Origin: Tistrella mobilis
GTDB taxonomy: Bacteria; Pseudomonadota; Alphaproteobacteria; Tistrellales; Tistrellaceae
Assembly: GCF_039634785.1 (NCBI RefSeq)
Contig: NZ_JBBIAB010000001.1
Coordinates: forward strand, 186,001 to 250,000
Length of the DNA stretch: 64,000 nt
Direction of reading: 5' to 3'
Of this stretch, positions 17,259 to 27,071 are shown in pieces. Numbering within the stretch: position 1 is the stretch's first letter; every line of letters starts with the position of its first letter. The notes beneath the pieces were generated by a model. It had not been told where the DNA came from. It saw nothing but the letters and a program-made list of their open reading frames with translations, and searched no databases. The position numbers were made by a program, and so were the translations under genes.

Positions 17259-18023
17259 TCACTGCGGCAGGTGATCGTCGAGGAAAGCGGTCGCCGCCGC
17301 AAGCCCGGCGAAATCGACCCGGTGATCCAGCCCCGGCCGGGCCAGAAGCTCCACCCGAAAGCCGGCCGCCCCAAGCCGCGCCTGCACCCAGCGTGCCGAG
17401 GCGAAGGGCACCACGTCGTCGGCCTCGCCATGGACCAGCATCACCGGCGGCCGGGGTCCCCCCTCCGGCAGGTCCGGCAGCGCCCCCAGCAGCGTGCCCG
17501 AGAACCCCACCACCGCAGCCGGTGCCGGCTGCCCCGTGGCCAGCCGCGCCATCATCATCGCCAGCGACATCATCTGCCCCTGCGAGAAGCCGGCGAAGGC
17601 GGTCGCGGCGGCCGGCACCTCCAGGGCCGCCAGCAGGCCACGGATCCGGGCATCGAGTGCCGGGCAGACGGCCGCGGCATTCCGGCCCATCAGGGCATGG
17701 CCCGCGGCATCTGCGGGCGGCATCGCCGCCGGATCGCCCGCCACCCAGCCCGGGCGGAAGCCGGGGGTGGAGAACCACTGCCGGCCGCTCACCCCGTCCG
17801 GGCAGGTTTCGCCGCCATCGGGGCAGAAGAAGGCCGCCGTGGTCATCCGCCGCGCCATGCGCCGGGCCAGCGCCATCATCTCGCGGCCGTCGCCGCCATA
17901 GCCGTGCAGCAGAACGACCAGCCGCCGCACGGGGCCATCCTCGGGCAGAAGCAGTTCATGAGCCTGGACGGGACGGCCGCCCTTGAGGGGACTGGCTGCC
18001 TGGACGGGACTGGCGGATGACAT
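17259..18023 (-). CDS. Alpha/beta hydrolase, paralogue of the neighbouring esterase
   Basis: A 254-residue serine esterase with the same architecture as the downstream gene: VVLLHGYGGDG, GFSQGQMMSL with the nucleophile Ser, HGEADDVVP with the acidic residue, and LDHRVDF with the catalytic His. The two proteins are clearly related but well diverged, so the duplication is old. Between the conserved motifs this copy has an insertion with several Cys residues (FFCPDGGETCPDG). The N-terminal 20 residues vary and include a repeated PVQA. Probably cotranscribed with the downstream copy; a different substrate range is likely. Confidence 0.88.
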   Translation of the reverse strand: MSSASPVQAASPLKGGRPVQAHELLLPEDGPVRRLVVLLHGYGGDGREMMALARRMARRMTTAAFFCPDGGETCPDGVSGRQWFSTPGFRPGWVAGDPAAMPPADAAGHALMGRNAAAVCPALDARIRGLLAALEVPAAATAFAGFSQGQMMSLAMMMARLATGQPAPAAVVGFSGTLLGALPDLPEGGPRPPVMLVHGEADDVVPFASARWVQARLGAAGFRVELLARPGLDHRVDFAGLAAATAFLDDHLPQ

Positions 18024-18161
18024 GCGGGCTCCGTGGCGTCAGGATCATGCGGGCCGGGCTGGCGGCGATGCCGCCGAGCCTGGATCAGATCCCCGTCGGG
18101 TGCAATCATCCGATCGGGGCAGACTGCCCGCGACACATTGCCGGCCAGGGATGCCGCACCG

Positions 18162-18590
18162 ATGAGCGACGAGACCGAGACCCGGCAGCGGGCCGATATC
18201 CAGGCCCTGCTGCGTGCCCATGCCGCCTTCTACGAGGCCTTCGCAACCCGCGATTTCACCACCATGCAGGCGATCTGGGCGGCGCGCCTGCCGATCGCCT
18301 GCATTCATCCCGGCTGGGGCGCCCTGGTCGGGCGCGAGGCGGTGATGGCCAGCTGGCGGACGATCCTGGCCAACCCGTCGAGCCCCACGCTTGCGGTCGA
18401 CCTGATCGACGTCACCGTCTATGACAGCACCGCCCGCATCCTGGCCTATGAGCGGATCAACGATGCGGTGCTGATCGCGACCAACCTGCTGGCGCGCGAG
18501 GACGGGGCCTGGAAGATTGTCCACCACCAGTCGGGCCCGACCCCGCCGCCCACGGAATACGCGACCGTCCCGCCGCATCGCCTGAACTGA
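18162..18590 (+). CDS. SnoaL-like / NTF2-fold protein
   Basis: A 142-residue protein with the cone-shaped NTF2/SnoaL fold. Features are an N-terminal helix containing FYEAFATRDFTTMQAIWA, a middle IHPGWGALVGREAVMASW segment, and a C-terminal WKIVHHQSGPTP. This combination is the DUF4440/SnoaL_3 type, often annotated as nuclear transport factor 2 family or ketosteroid isomerase-like. The start MSDETETRQRAD is chosen over a non-conserved extension to 18033. It is a single gene; no operon partner is visible. Function unknown: members can be small enzymes or ligand-binding proteins. Confidence 0.85.
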   Translation: MSDETETRQRADIQALLRAHAAFYEAFATRDFTTMQAIWAARLPIACIHPGWGALVGREAVMASWRTILANPSSPTLAVDLIDVTVYDSTARILAYERINDAVLIATNLLAREDGAWKIVHHQSGPTPPPTEYATVPPHRLN

Positions 18591-18722
18591 GCCGGTCGGC
18601 CGGCTGATCCGAGCCGCGCTTATCCGCCCGCCAGCCCCGCGGCGGGGTTGCGACCGTCACATGCCCCGTGACATCGTCGGTCTGACGGCGCGGCTGCCGC
18701 GCGGCCCCAAAGGGAGAGTGCG

Positions 18723-19448
18723 ATGCTGGAACTGGCGATCAGTGCCTTCGTCACCCTGTTCGTGGTGATCGATCCGGTCGGGCTGGCGCCGATGTATGGC
18801 GCGCTCACCCGCGAACATACCGAGGCGCAGCGCCGGCGGATGGCCTGTCGCGGCGTGATCGTGGGCGGGCTGGTGCTGCTCGGCTTCGCGCTGGGCGGCG
18901 AGGCGCTGCTGAATGCGATCGGCGTCTCGCTCGATGCCTTCCGGGTGGCGGGCGGCATCCTGCTGTTCGTCGTCGCCTTCGACATGGTCTTCGAGCGGCG
19001 CACGGAACGGCGCAAGCGTCAGGTCGAAGCCGCCCATGCCGCCGACACCCAGGCCGGGGCCGCGGCGATGCTGGCGGCGGAATCGGCCTTCGCCGCCCCC
19101 GAACTTCTGGAAGAGGCTTTCGAGCACGAACACGAGGATGTCTCGGTCTTCCCGCTCGCCATCCCGCTGATCGCGGGCCCCGGCGCCATCACCTCCACCC
19201 TGCTGCTCACCACCCGTGCCGGGGGCGACTGGGTGGCGACGCTGCTGGTGCTGGGCATCCTGGCCCTGGTTCTGGCCTCGACGCTGGGCGCGCTGCTGAT
19301 CGCCGGCCGGCTGAACCGCCTGATCGGCGAGACCGCGGCCGCGGTGATCAGCCGGGTGCTGGGCATCCTGCTGGCGGCGCTTGCCGCGCAATTCGTGCTC
19401 GACGGCGCGGCAGAACTGGTCGTCGGGGTAATCCGCCAGGGGGCCTGA
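18723..19448 (+). CDS. MarC family membrane protein
   Basis: A 241-residue integral membrane protein with six predicted helices. The N-terminal FVTLFVVIDPVGLAPMYGAL and the central VFPLAIPLIAGPGAITSTLL are the two conserved MarC repeats. Between them is a cytoplasmic or periplasmic acidic loop (EEAFEHEHEDVS) longer than in E. coli MarC. GGGAG-type sequence (GGGAGAG) lies just upstream of the start. Despite the name, members have not been shown to give drug resistance; their role is unresolved. It stands alone, convergent with ppx. Confidence 0.9.
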   Translation: MLELAISAFVTLFVVIDPVGLAPMYGALTREHTEAQRRRMACRGVIVGGLVLLGFALGGEALLNAIGVSLDAFRVAGGILLFVVAFDMVFERRTERRKRQVEAAHAADTQAGAAAMLAAESAFAAPELLEEAFEHEHEDVSVFPLAIPLIAGPGAITSTLLLTTRAGGDWVATLLVLGILALVLASTLGALLIAGRLNRLIGETAAAVISRVLGILLAALAAQFVLDGAAELVVGVIRQGA

Positions 19449-19450
19449 TG

Positions 19451-19482
19451 GCCCGGGGATCTGAGTGCCCGGGGATCTGAGC
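19451..19482. repeat. 16-bp tandem duplication after marC stop
   Basis: GCCCGGGGATCTGAG occurs at 19451-19465 and 19467-19481, a period of 16 bp. It begins two bases after the MarC stop codon and lies in the 53-bp convergent gap with ppx. Each unit carries a TGA. Confidence 0.8.
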
Positions 19483-19501
19483 GGTCGGGCGCCAGAGGCG
19501 C

Positions 19502-21040
19502 TCAGGCGCCCTCGGCCGTCATCCGCCAGCGGCGGCGCATCACCTTGGCCACGGCCTCCAGCCGGCGTTCCACCACCTCGCCCATCAGGTCGCGCCCGCC
19601 CGGGCGGGCGCGCAGGGTCAGCGCCTGGGGCGTCAGCTCCAGCTCTCCGCGGTCGAGCAGGGCGGGGGCGCAGCCCGAGAAGGTGTCCCCCAGCCGCAGG
19701 GCCAGGCCGATCAGCCGGGCGCGGGCCTGGGCCGGCTGGTCGAGCAGATCCCGCGCCGGCCGGGCATGCAGCCCGGTGATGTTGCCGGCATAGCGCGCAT
19801 AGACCGCCAGCGCCAGAAAGGCGCGCTCGCGATGGCGCAGCGGCAGGAAGGGCATGGTCAGGATCTCTTCGATCGCATGATCGGCCCGCCGGTCGGGATG
19901 GGCGGCGACGGCGATTTCCGACAGCAGACAGGCGGCATGGCGCAGGCGCAGATCATTGGGCGTCTCGCCGGCAAACAGCGGCGCGATCCAGTCATGGACC
20001 CGGTCGCCATAGGCGCCGAAGCCCGAATGCTGATCGGCGATGTCGCGGCAGGCGGCCATCAGCGGATCGGCCGCCCTCAGTGCCGCCGGCAGGTTCTCGT
20101 AGAGCACGCCCTCGCGCAGGCCATAGGTGGAGAACACCACCTCGGACGGCTTCACCCGCCGCACCAGCCCGGCCAGCGCCGCCGCGGCATGGGGCAGGGT
20201 CGCCAGCCGACGGGCCGGTGCCGCCTTGAGCCGGGCGAGATCGGCCGGCTTCATGCCCATCACCTTGTCGGCCAGCGCCAGGGTCTGGGTCATGTCGAGC
20301 GTGTAGCGGTGAATGGCGGCGATCGGATGGCGGGTCTCCGCGATATGGACCCGCGCGATGGCGCGCCAGCCGCCGCCGACCAGATAGAGCCCGCGCGCGG
20401 CCGCCTCTGCGGCCCAGGGGGCGTCGTCGAGCGCCTTCTCCACCGCCTCGGTCCAGGCCCGGGCGTCGGAGCCGCGGGCGGCCAGGCGCAGCGCCCCCAC
20501 CGGCAGGGTGATCTGGCGACCCACCGCCCCCTGCTCCACCCGCACCAGTTCCAGCGAACCGCCGCCCAGATCGGCGACCAGCCCGTCGGCCTCGGGTTCC
20601 GAGGACAGCACGCCCAGGGCCGAGAGCGTCGCCTCTTCGACACCGGTCACGATCCGGATCGGAATGCCGCACTCCCGCTCCACCCTCTGGATGAAGGCGG
20701 GGCCGTCGGCGGCATCGCGCACGGCCGCGGTCGCCACCGCAATGATCGCATCGCCGGCAAGCTCGCGGCCGATGGCGGCGAAGCGGCGCAAGGCCAGCGC
20801 CGCGGCGTCGGCCCGTTCAGGGTCCAGCCGGCCGGTATCGGCCACGCCGGCGCCCAGCGCGCACAGCGCCTTTTCATTGAAGATGGGCTGCGGCATGCGC
20901 TTCAGCCCGTCGAAGATCACCAGCCGCAGCGAGTTCGAGCCGATATCGATCACGCCCAGGCGGCGCGGGCCGTTGCCGGGAAGACGCAGATCCGGCGCCG
21001 CATCGGTGCCGGCCGTGGTCGGGAATACCCGTTCGCTCAT
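19502..21040 (-). CDS. ppx: Exopolyphosphatase Ppx/GppA family
   Basis: A 512-residue member of the ASKHA fold that removes terminal phosphate from polyphosphate or pppGpp. The phosphate-1 motif LGVIDIGSNSLRLVIFDG is near residue 30, the second motif VADLGGGSLELVRV near 155, and catalytic Glu appears in TGVEEA. A helical C-terminal HD-like domain (RHAACLLSEIAVAAHPD) follows, as in full-length Ppx. It lies 69 bp downstream of ppk on the same strand, the classic ppk-ppx operon, which couples synthesis and breakdown of polyphosphate. GppA activity cannot be excluded from sequence alone. Confidence 0.93.
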   Translation of the reverse strand: MSERVFPTTAGTDAAPDLRLPGNGPRRLGVIDIGSNSLRLVIFDGLKRMPQPIFNEKALCALGAGVADTGRLDPERADAAALALRRFAAIGRELAGDAIIAVATAAVRDAADGPAFIQRVERECGIPIRIVTGVEEATLSALGVLSSEPEADGLVADLGGGSLELVRVEQGAVGRQITLPVGALRLAARGSDARAWTEAVEKALDDAPWAAEAAARGLYLVGGGWRAIARVHIAETRHPIAAIHRYTLDMTQTLALADKVMGMKPADLARLKAAPARRLATLPHAAAALAGLVRRVKPSEVVFSTYGLREGVLYENLPAALRAADPLMAACRDIADQHSGFGAYGDRVHDWIAPLFAGETPNDLRLRHAACLLSEIAVAAHPDRRADHAIEEILTMPFLPLRHRERAFLALAVYARYAGNITGLHARPARDLLDQPAQARARLIGLALRLGDTFSGCAPALLDRGELELTPQALTLRARPGGRDLMGEVVERRLEAVAKVMRRRWRMTAEGA

Positions 21041-21109
21041 CCACTCCGTCCGCTTGGGGTGTGCGGTCCGTCCATCCTGTCACCAGCCACGGGCAACGCG
21101 GCCGACCCG

Positions 21110-23497
21110 TCAGGTCAGCGACAGGTGGGGCACTTCCCCCCGCTTCCGCAGCGCCTTGCCCCGGCCCGACAGGCTGGGATTGGTCATGAAATATGTATGC
21201 GCCGAGAAGCCCTCGCCAACCGGGGCCATGCGCTTATACACGCCGTCGGGACCGAGCGTCCAGCTCTGGAGCGTGTCCTTCAGATTGGCGACCATGATCT
21301 GATCCAGCACCTGCTGGTGCACGGTCGGGTTCTCGATCGGCACCAGGGTTTCCACCCGCCGGTCGAAATTGCGCGGCATCCAGTCCGCGGAAGAGATGAA
21401 CAGTTTCGCCTGGGGCGAGGGCAGCGCCTGGCCATTGCCGAAGCAGACGATGCGGCTGTGCTCCAGGAAGCGGCCGACGATGCTCTTCACCCGGATCCGC
21501 TCCGACAGCCCCGGCACGCCCGGGCGCAGGCAGCAGATGCCGCGGATGATCAGGTCGATCTCGACACCGGCCTGAGAGGCGCGGTAGAGCGCATCGATGA
21601 TCAGCGGATCGACCAGGCTGTTCATCTTGGCCCAGATCGCCGCCGGCCGGCCGGCCTGGGCATTGGCGATCTCGCCGTCGATATGCTCCAGCAGGCGCAG
21701 GCGCACGCCGCGCGGGCTGACCGCGATCTTCTCGAAATGCGACGGCTCGGCATAGCCGGTCAGATAGTTGAACAGATAGGCCGCATCGCGGCACAGCGCC
21801 GGATCGTCGGTGAAGAAGGACAGGTCGGTATAGATCTTGGCGGTGATCGGGTGATAGTTGCCGGTGCCGAAATGGACATAGGTCGTCAGCCCCTCGCCCT
21901 CGCGCCGGACCACCAGGCTCAGCTTGGCGTGGGTCTTGAGCGAGATGAAGCCATAGACCACCTGCACGCCCGCACGCTCCAGGTCGCGCGCCCAGCGGAT
22001 ATTGGCCTCTTCGTCGAACCGGGCCTTCAACTCGACCAGGGCGGTCACCGACTTGCCGGCCTCGGCGGCGGCGACCAGCGCCTTCACGATCGGGCTGTCG
22101 TTGCTGGTGCGATAGAGCGTCTGCTTGATCGCCACCACATTCGGATCCATCGCCGCCTGGCGCAGGAACTGCACCACCACGTCGAAGCTCTCATACGGGT
22201 GATGGACGATCATGTCCTTCTGGCGGATCGCCGCGAAACAGTCGCCGCCATGCTCGCGGATGCGCTCGGGGAAGCGGCTGTTGAAGCTCTGGAACTTCAG
22301 GTCCGGCCGGTCGTCGATGATCAGCTGGCGGATGTCGGCCATGCCGGGCATGGCGGTCACCACCACCATGTCGGGGCTCTTCACGCCCAGTTGCGCCGAC
22401 ACGAAATTGCGCAGGCCTTCCGGCATTTCATCGTCGATCTCGAGATGGATCACGCTGCCGCGGCGGCGGCGCTTCAGCGCGCTCTCGAACAGCCGCACCA
22501 GGTCTTCGGCCTCTTCTTCGATTTCCAGATCGCTGTCGCGCAGCACCCGGAACTCACCCGAGGCGATGACGTCATAGCCCGGGAACAGGCCGTCGATCAG
22601 CAGCAGGATCGTGTCCTCGATGCCGATCATCCGGACCTCGTCGGTCTCGGGCAGGCGCACGAAACGGCCGACCTGGGCCGGCAGGCGGACCAGCGCGTTC
22701 ATCATCGTGCCGTCGGCCTTGCGGCGCAGTTCCAGCACCAGCGCCAGACCGCCATTGGGGATGAAGGGGAAGGGATGGGCCGGATCGACGGCCAGCGGGG
22801 TCAGCACCGGGAAGATCTGGTTGCGGAAATGCTCGTCCAGCCAGACCCTTTCCTTCTTGGTCAGCTCGGACGGCGAGACCACCCGGATGCCCTGCTCCTT
22901 CAGCTCCCGGCGCAGCATGCGCACCGAACGCTGCTGCTCGCGCATCGTGTCGTGGGTGCGCTGGCGGATCTGGCGCAGCTGCTGGGCCGGCGTCAGCCCG
23001 TCCTGGCCGATCAGCTCGATACCCATCTCCACCTGGCTCCACAGCCCCGCCACGCGGACCATGTAGAACTCGTCCAGATTGTTGGCCGAAATCGACAGGA
23101 ACCGCACCCGCTCCAGCAGCGGATGGCGGGTGTTCCAGCTCTCTTCCAGAACCCGGTTGTTGAAGGCCAGCCACGACAATTCACGGTTGATGAAGCGCTG
23201 CGGCGAGGTGATGTCGATCCGCCGCTGGCCGCGGGCGGGCCGGCTTGCCGCCGGGGCCGGGGCTGCCACGGGTTCCACCGCAACCGTCGCCGCCGCCACC
23301 GCCCGGGCCTCGACCTCGGCCGCACTCTCGGCGGAACTCGGCACCACGCTTGCGGCACCGGCCGCCGCTGCGGCCTCGGCCGCAGCCGCCTCGCCGCGGG
23401 TGGCGGAAGTCCCGGCCTCGGCGGCCGTTTCCACCGCCGGGGCCGCGGCGGCGTCGGTTTCGGTGGCAGGCTGCGCGGCGCGGGGGGTGGTCGGCAA
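21110..23497 (-). CDS. ppk1: Polyphosphate kinase 1
   Basis: A 795-residue enzyme that reversibly polymerises ATP gamma-phosphate into polyphosphate. The N-domain begins at [19 protein letters not shown] near residue 105, and the catalytic C-domains contain [17 protein letters not shown] (autophosphorylated His) and the second conserved His in [13 protein letters not shown]. It is longer than usual because of an Ala/Glu-rich, low-complexity tail of about 95 residues at the N-terminus. The start is a TTG at 23495-23497 with GGAG at good spacing, unless translation begins at an internal codon near the conserved domain. It is the first gene of the ppk-ppx unit. Confidence 0.94.
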   Translation of the reverse strand: MPTTPRAAQPATETDAAAAPAVETAAEAGTSATRGEAAAAEAAAAAGAASVVPSSAESAAEVEARAVAAATVAVEPVAAPAPAASRPARGQRRIDITSPQRFINRELSWLAFNNRVLEESWNTRHPLLERVRFLSISANNLDEFYMVRVAGLWSQVEMGIELIGQDGLTPAQQLRQIRQRTHDTMREQQRSVRMLRRELKEQGIRVVSPSELTKKERVWLDEHFRNQIFPVLTPLAVDPAHPFPFIPNGGLALVLELRRKADGTMMNALVRLPAQVGRFVRLPETDEVRMIGIEDTILLLIDGLFPGYDVIASGEFRVLRDSDLEIEEEAEDLVRLFESALKRRRRGSVIHLEIDDEMPEGLRNFVSAQLGVKSPDMVVVTAMPGMADIRQLIIDDRPDLKFQSFNSRFPERIREHGGDCFAAIRQKDMIVHHPYESFDVVVQFLRQAAMDPNVVAIKQTLYRTSNDSPIVKALVAAAEAGKSVTALVELKARFDEEANIRWARDLERAGVQVVYGFISLKTHAKLSLVVRREGEGLTTYVHFGTGNYHPITAKIYTDLSFFTDDPALCRDAAYLFNYLTGYAEPSHFEKIAVSPRGVRLRLLEHIDGEIANAQAGRPAAIWAKMNSLVDPLIIDALYRASQAGVEIDLIIRGICCLRPGVPGLSERIRVKSIVGRFLEHSRIVCFGNGQALPSPQAKLFISSADWMPRNFDRRVETLVPIENPTVHQQVLDQIMVANLKDTLQSWTLGPDGVYKRMAPVGEGFSAHTYFMTNPSLSGRGKALRKRGEVPHLSLT

Positions 23498-23523
23498 GAT
23501 GGCTCTCCTGGGCGGGTATCAGG

Positions 23524-23542
23524 CGTGAAAACAATGTTCACG
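23524..23542. promoter_or_regulatory. Inverted repeat upstream of ppk1
   Basis: CGTGAA at 23524-23529 and TTCACG at 23537-23542 are perfect inverted arms around a 7-base centre. The element lies 27 bp before the ppk1 start and within the divergent gap shared with the SixA-like gene, so it is placed to act as an operator. It does not resemble a Pho box. Confidence 0.45.
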
Positions 23543-23642
23543 ATAGCGGATCTTTGTTGCGGATGCATGATCGAGATGCCATTTCGCGCCTGAGCCCGCG
23601 GATCGGACCGCGCCCCTCACCTGCCCGGGAGACTGCCCCCGA

Positions 23643-24161
23643 ATGCCGCGCCTGATCCTGCTCCGTCATGCCAAATCGGCCTGGGACGACCCCGCCCTCG
23701 CCGATCACGACCGGCCGCTCAACCGCCGCGGCCGCGCCGCCGCCCGGCTGATGGCCAAACCTGTGGCCGAGGCGGCCCCGGACCTGGTGCTCTGCTCCAC
23801 CGCCCGCCGCACGCGGGAAACGGTGGAGCATATGGTCGATGCCGGTGCCTTCCCCGCCGGCCGCGTGGTCCATGACGCGGCACTCTACCACGCCGCCCCG
23901 GCCGCCATCCTGGCCGTGGTCGGCACCCATGCGGCCGACCACGCGGCGGTGATGGTGGTCGGCCACAACCCGGGCCTGCACGAGCTGGCGGCATCGATGG
24001 CGACCGCCGGCGACGACCAGGCCCGCGCGGCCCTCGCCGCGAAATTCCCCACCGCCGCCCTCGCCGTCCTCGATCTGGCGGGCCCCGGATGGCGGCCGGG
24101 CGACGCCCGCCTGACCCGCTTCGTCACCCCGCGGATGCTGGAGGCCGCCGCCGGTCAGTGA
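23643..24161 (+). CDS. SixA-like phosphohistidine phosphatase
   Basis: A 172-residue histidine phosphatase. The RHG motif appears as LLRHAKSAWDD near residues 6-16, with the phospho-acceptor His; CSTARRTRET near residue 48 and the second catalytic His in VVGHNPGLHELA complete the site. SixA proteins dephosphorylate phosphohistidine on phosphotransfer proteins. It is divergent from ppk1. Its last 7 bases overlap the end of the convergent ABM-domain gene. A regulatory role toward phosphorelay proteins is the family expectation; the target is unknown. Confidence 0.9.
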   Translation: MPRLILLRHAKSAWDDPALADHDRPLNRRGRAAARLMAKPVAEAAPDLVLCSTARRTRETVEHMVDAGAFPAGRVVHDAALYHAAPAAILAVVGTHAADHAAVMVVGHNPGLHELAASMATAGDDQARAALAAKFPTAALAVLDLAGPGWRPGDARLTRFVTPRMLEAAAGQ

Positions 24162-24499
24162 CGGCCGATCAGGCTGTCCTCCGGCGCCTCGGCACGCTGG
24201 TGCAGGCCGTAATCCCTGAGCACCGTCATCACCCGTACATGGTAATCATGGAAAATCCGGTCGCGCCCGGCCTTCTGAGCCGAAAGATGAGGGTCCAGAT
24301 TGCGCCAGCGCAGGACGGCCGCCTCGTCTTCCCAGATCGTCACCGACATCACTTTGGCCGGATGGAGCGTGCTCTGGAAGCATTCGACCGAAATGAAGCC
24401 CTCCATCTTCTGCAACATCGGCTGCAGCCGGTTCACCATGTTCACATAGGTCTGATTCTGTCCGGGCACGGCTTCGAGTTCGAAGGTCACGACGATCAC
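24155..24499 (-). CDS. Antibiotic biosynthesis monooxygenase (ABM) domain protein
   Basis: A 114-residue ferredoxin-like fold protein of the ABM family, which includes cofactor-free oxygenases of quinones and polyketides as well as haem-degrading and signal-like members. Visible features are the strand [14 protein letters not shown], the central [10 protein letters not shown] and [14 protein letters not shown], the usual ABM core. A GTG start at 24497-24499 overlaps the TGA stop of the upstream SHMT-like gene as GTGA, with GGAG upstream, so translation is coupled. It is the last gene of the MocR-linked operon. Its oxygenase activity and substrate are unproven. Confidence 0.86.
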   Translation of the reverse strand: MIVVTFELEAVPGQNQTYVNMVNRLQPMLQKMEGFISVECFQSTLHPAKVMSVTIWEDEAAVLRWRNLDPHLSAQKAGRDRIFHDYHVRVMTVLRDYGLHQRAEAPEDSLIGRH

Positions 24500-25797
24500 T
24501 GAACGACTCCTCGCTGGTTTAAGTGAATGGCAGGGCGATAGACCGGGTGGCGGCGGCAAAGGGTCACGACCTGCTCCCGGACCCGATCGCGAACGGCGGG
24601 GGCCGCACCGGTCCCCAGGGCGTCGAGCACATCGGCCAGCCAGCCGGCCAGAGCCTCGCAGTCGGCGATGCCGAAGCCGCGGGTGGTGACGGCCGGCGTG
24701 CCGATGCGCAGGCCCGAGGTCACGAAGGGGGAGCGCGGATCGCCCGGCACCGCGTTCTTGTTGGCGGTGATCCAGGCATCGGCCAGTGCCGCATCGGCAT
24801 CCCGACCGGTGAAGGCGCGATCGGAGAGATCGATCAGCATCATGTGATTGTCGGTCCCGCCCGAGACGATCCGGTAGCCGCGATCCATGATCACCCGGGC
24901 CATCGCCCGGGCATTGGCCAGAACCTGTTTCTGATAGGTCCGGAACCCGGGCGAGAGCGCCTCTCTGAACGCGACCGCCTTCGCTGCGATCACATGCATG
25001 GCCGGCCCGCCCTGGATGCCGGGGAAGACCGCGCCGTCGAGCTTGCGGTAGAATTCCTCCCCCTGCCCCTTGGCCAGGATCAACCCGCCGCGGGGGCCGC
25101 GCAGGGTCTTGTGGGTGGTGCTGGTCACCACATGGGCATGCGGCAGGGGGTCGGGGTATTCGCCCGCCGCCACCAGGCCCGCCACATGGGCCATGTCGAC
25201 CCAGAAGATCGCCCCCACCTCGTCGGCAATTGCCCGCATGCGCGCCCAGTCCTTGCGCCGGGAATAGGCCGAAAAGCCGCCGATCAGCATCCGCGGCCGG
25301 GTCTCGCGGGCGATGCGGGCCATGTCGTCATAATCGATCAGCCCGGTGTCGGGATTGAGCCCATAGGGCACGATCCGGTAGTGCCGGCCCGAGAAGTTGG
25401 CCGGGTTGCCATGGGTCAGATGGCCGCCCTCGGACAGGTTCATGCCCATCACCGTGTCCCCGGGCCGGACCAGCGCCAGGAAAATCGCCGCACTCGCCTG
25501 GGCACCGGCATGGGGCTGGACATTGGCATAGTCGCAGTCGAACAGGGCTTTCGCCCGGTCGATCGCCAGCCGCTCGGCGACATCGACATGCGCGCAGCCG
25601 CTGTAGAAGCGCCGGCCGGGATAGCCTTCGGCATATTTGTTGGTGAAGACCGAGTTCTGCACCGCCATCACCAGCGGGCTTGCATAATTCTCCGAGGCGA
25701 TCAGCTCGACATGATCTTCCTGGCGGTCTTCCTCGGATGCGATCGCCCGGGCAAGCTCGGGATCGACATCGGCAAGGCGGATGGACGGATCATACAT
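24496..25797 (-). CDS. Serine hydroxymethyltransferase paralogue (GlyA-like)
   Basis: A 433-residue fold-type I PLP enzyme. SHMT hallmarks include [11 protein letters not shown] (30-40), [16 protein letters not shown] (124-130), the PLP lysine Lys230 in TSTTHKT, and [10 protein letters not shown] near the C-terminus. Residues aligned to E. coli 64-69 read FYSGCA instead of YYGGCE, so the first tyrosine of the active-site pair is Phe. The gene sits in an operon with an aminotransferase and transporter rather than with one-carbon genes, and 35 bp after the aminotransferase. It may be a specialised aldolase or a hydroxymethyltransferase for a modified amino acid; ordinary GlyA activity is also possible. 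Confidence 0.9.
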   Translation of the reverse strand: MYDPSIRLADVDPELARAIASEEDRQEDHVELIASENYASPLVMAVQNSVFTNKYAEGYPGRRFYSGCAHVDVAERLAIDRAKALFDCDYANVQPHAGAQASAAIFLALVRPGDTVMGMNLSEGGHLTHGNPANFSGRHYRIVPYGLNPDTGLIDYDDMARIARETRPRMLIGGFSAYSRRKDWARMRAIADEVGAIFWVDMAHVAGLVAAGEYPDPLPHAHVVTSTTHKTLRGPRGGLILAKGQGEEFYRKLDGAVFPGIQGGPAMHVIAAKAVAFREALSPGFRTYQKQVLANARAMARVIMDRGYRIVSGGTDNHMMLIDLSDRAFTGRDADAALADAWITANKNAVPGDPRSPFVTSGLRIGTPAVTTRGFGIADCEALAGWLADVLDALGTGAAPAVRDRVREQVVTLCRRHPVYRPAIHLNQRGVVQ

Positions 25798-25832
25798 GGC
25801 GGGAAGCTCCCATCTGTCCGGAAGAGGCGGGG

Positions 25833-27071
25833 TCAGTCGAGGGTGGCCAGCAGGCGGGCCAGGCGGGTGACCACCTCGTCGATCTCCGCCGTGCCGGCGA
25901 TCAGCGGCGGCAGCAGGCGGATGGTGTTGGCGCGGGTGACGGTGATCAGCAGCCGTTCCTCCAGCAGCGCCCGGCCGACCAGATCGCCGCAGGGCCGATC
26001 CAGTTCGATACCGGCCATCAGGCCGATCCCACGGATGGCGACCACCCGCGGATGCCCGGCAAGCGCCCCCCTTAACCCGGCGAGCAGTCGCGCGCCCAGC
26101 ATCGCCGCCCGCTCGGGCAGCCGGTCGCGGGTCATGACGTCGATCACGGTGCAGCCCACCCGGCAGGCCAGCGGGTTGCCGCCGAAGGTGGAGGCATGAT
26201 GACCGGGGGAGAACAGCGCCGCCGCCGGGCCACGGGCCAGGCAGGCACCGATCGCAACCCCGTTGCCCAGCCCCTTGGCCAGCGTGATCACATCGGGGGC
26301 CACACCGGCATGCTGATGGCCGAACCAGGTGCCTGTGCGGCCCATGCCGGTCTGGACCTCGTCGATCATCAGCAGCCAGCCGTGCCGGTCGGCAAGGGCG
26401 CGCAGCGCCCTCAGATAGCCGGGAGAGGCCGGGTGCACCCCGCCCTCCCCCTGCACCGGCTCCAGCAGCACCGCGACGATGCCGGGCTGTTCATCGGCAA
26501 GCCTGCGGACGGCATCGATATCGTCATAGGGCACGCGCAGGAAGCCCGGCATCAGCGGCTCGAACCCCCGCTGTACCGCCGGATTGCCGGTCGCCGCCAG
26601 GGTGGCGAGGGTGCGGCCGTGGAAGGCGCCTTCCATCACCACCACCTGCGGGGCGGCCACCCGCATCGCCGCGGCATGCAGCCGGGCGAGTTTCAGCGCC
26701 GCTTCGTTCGCCTCGGCGCCGGAATTGCAGAAGAAGGCCCGGGTCATCCCCGACAGGGCGCAGAGCCGGCGGCCCAGCTCCTCCTGCCAGGGGATGCGGA
26801 ACAGGTTCGAGGTGTGCAGCAGCTCGGCCGCCTGCCCGGCGATCGCCGCGGTGATCTCGGGATGGGCATGGCCGAGACCGGTGACCGCGACACCCGAAAT
26901 GGCGTCGAGATAGTCGATGCCCGCCTCGTCCTGAAGCTGCATGCCCCGGCCGCGCACGAAGGCGACGGGCAGGCGGGCGTAGGTCTGCATCAGACAGGCG
27001 GTGCCGGTTTCGGTGGCGGCGCCGGTCGCAGGGGTGGTGTCGCTCGCGGGGGCGGTGTCGGGATGGATCAC
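25833..27071 (-). CDS. Class III aminotransferase (ArgD/acetylornithine-like)
   Basis: A 412-residue PLP-dependent aminotransferase. The N-terminus after a variable Ala/Thr-rich 28 residues reads [20 protein letters not shown], and the core has [18 protein letters not shown] (PLP phosphate binding), [22 protein letters not shown]-like [13 protein letters not shown] (cofactor Asp), and [10 protein letters not shown] with the PLP lysine. It most resembles acetylornithine/succinylornithine transaminases, which act on omega-amino groups. ATG at 27069-27071 overlaps the BenE stop by 4 bp (ATGA), proving operon linkage. Its operon context argues for a dedicated catabolic role rather than arginine synthesis. 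Confidence 0.9.
   Translation of the reverse strand: MIHPDTAPASDTTPATGAATETGTACLMQTYARLPVAFVRGRGMQLQDEAGIDYLDAISGVAVTGLGHAHPEITAAIAGQAAELLHTSNLFRIPWQEELGRRLCALSGMTRAFFCNSGAEANEAALKLARLHAAAMRVAAPQVVVMEGAFHGRTLATLAATGNPAVQRGFEPLMPGFLRVPYDDIDAVRRLADEQPGIVAVLLEPVQGEGGVHPASPGYLRALRALADRHGWLLMIDEVQTGMGRTGTWFGHQHAGVAPDVITLAKGLGNGVAIGACLARGPAAALFSPGHHASTFGGNPLACRVGCTVIDVMTRDRLPERAAMLGARLLAGLRGALAGHPRVVAIRGIGLMAGIELDRPCGDLVGRALLEERLLITVTRANTIRLLPPLIAGTAEIDEVVTRLARLLATLD

Noticed and set aside
25798-25832. Glycine riboswitch upstream of the SHMT-like gene
   Set aside because: Only 35 bp separate it from the aminotransferase gene, too short for an aptamer.
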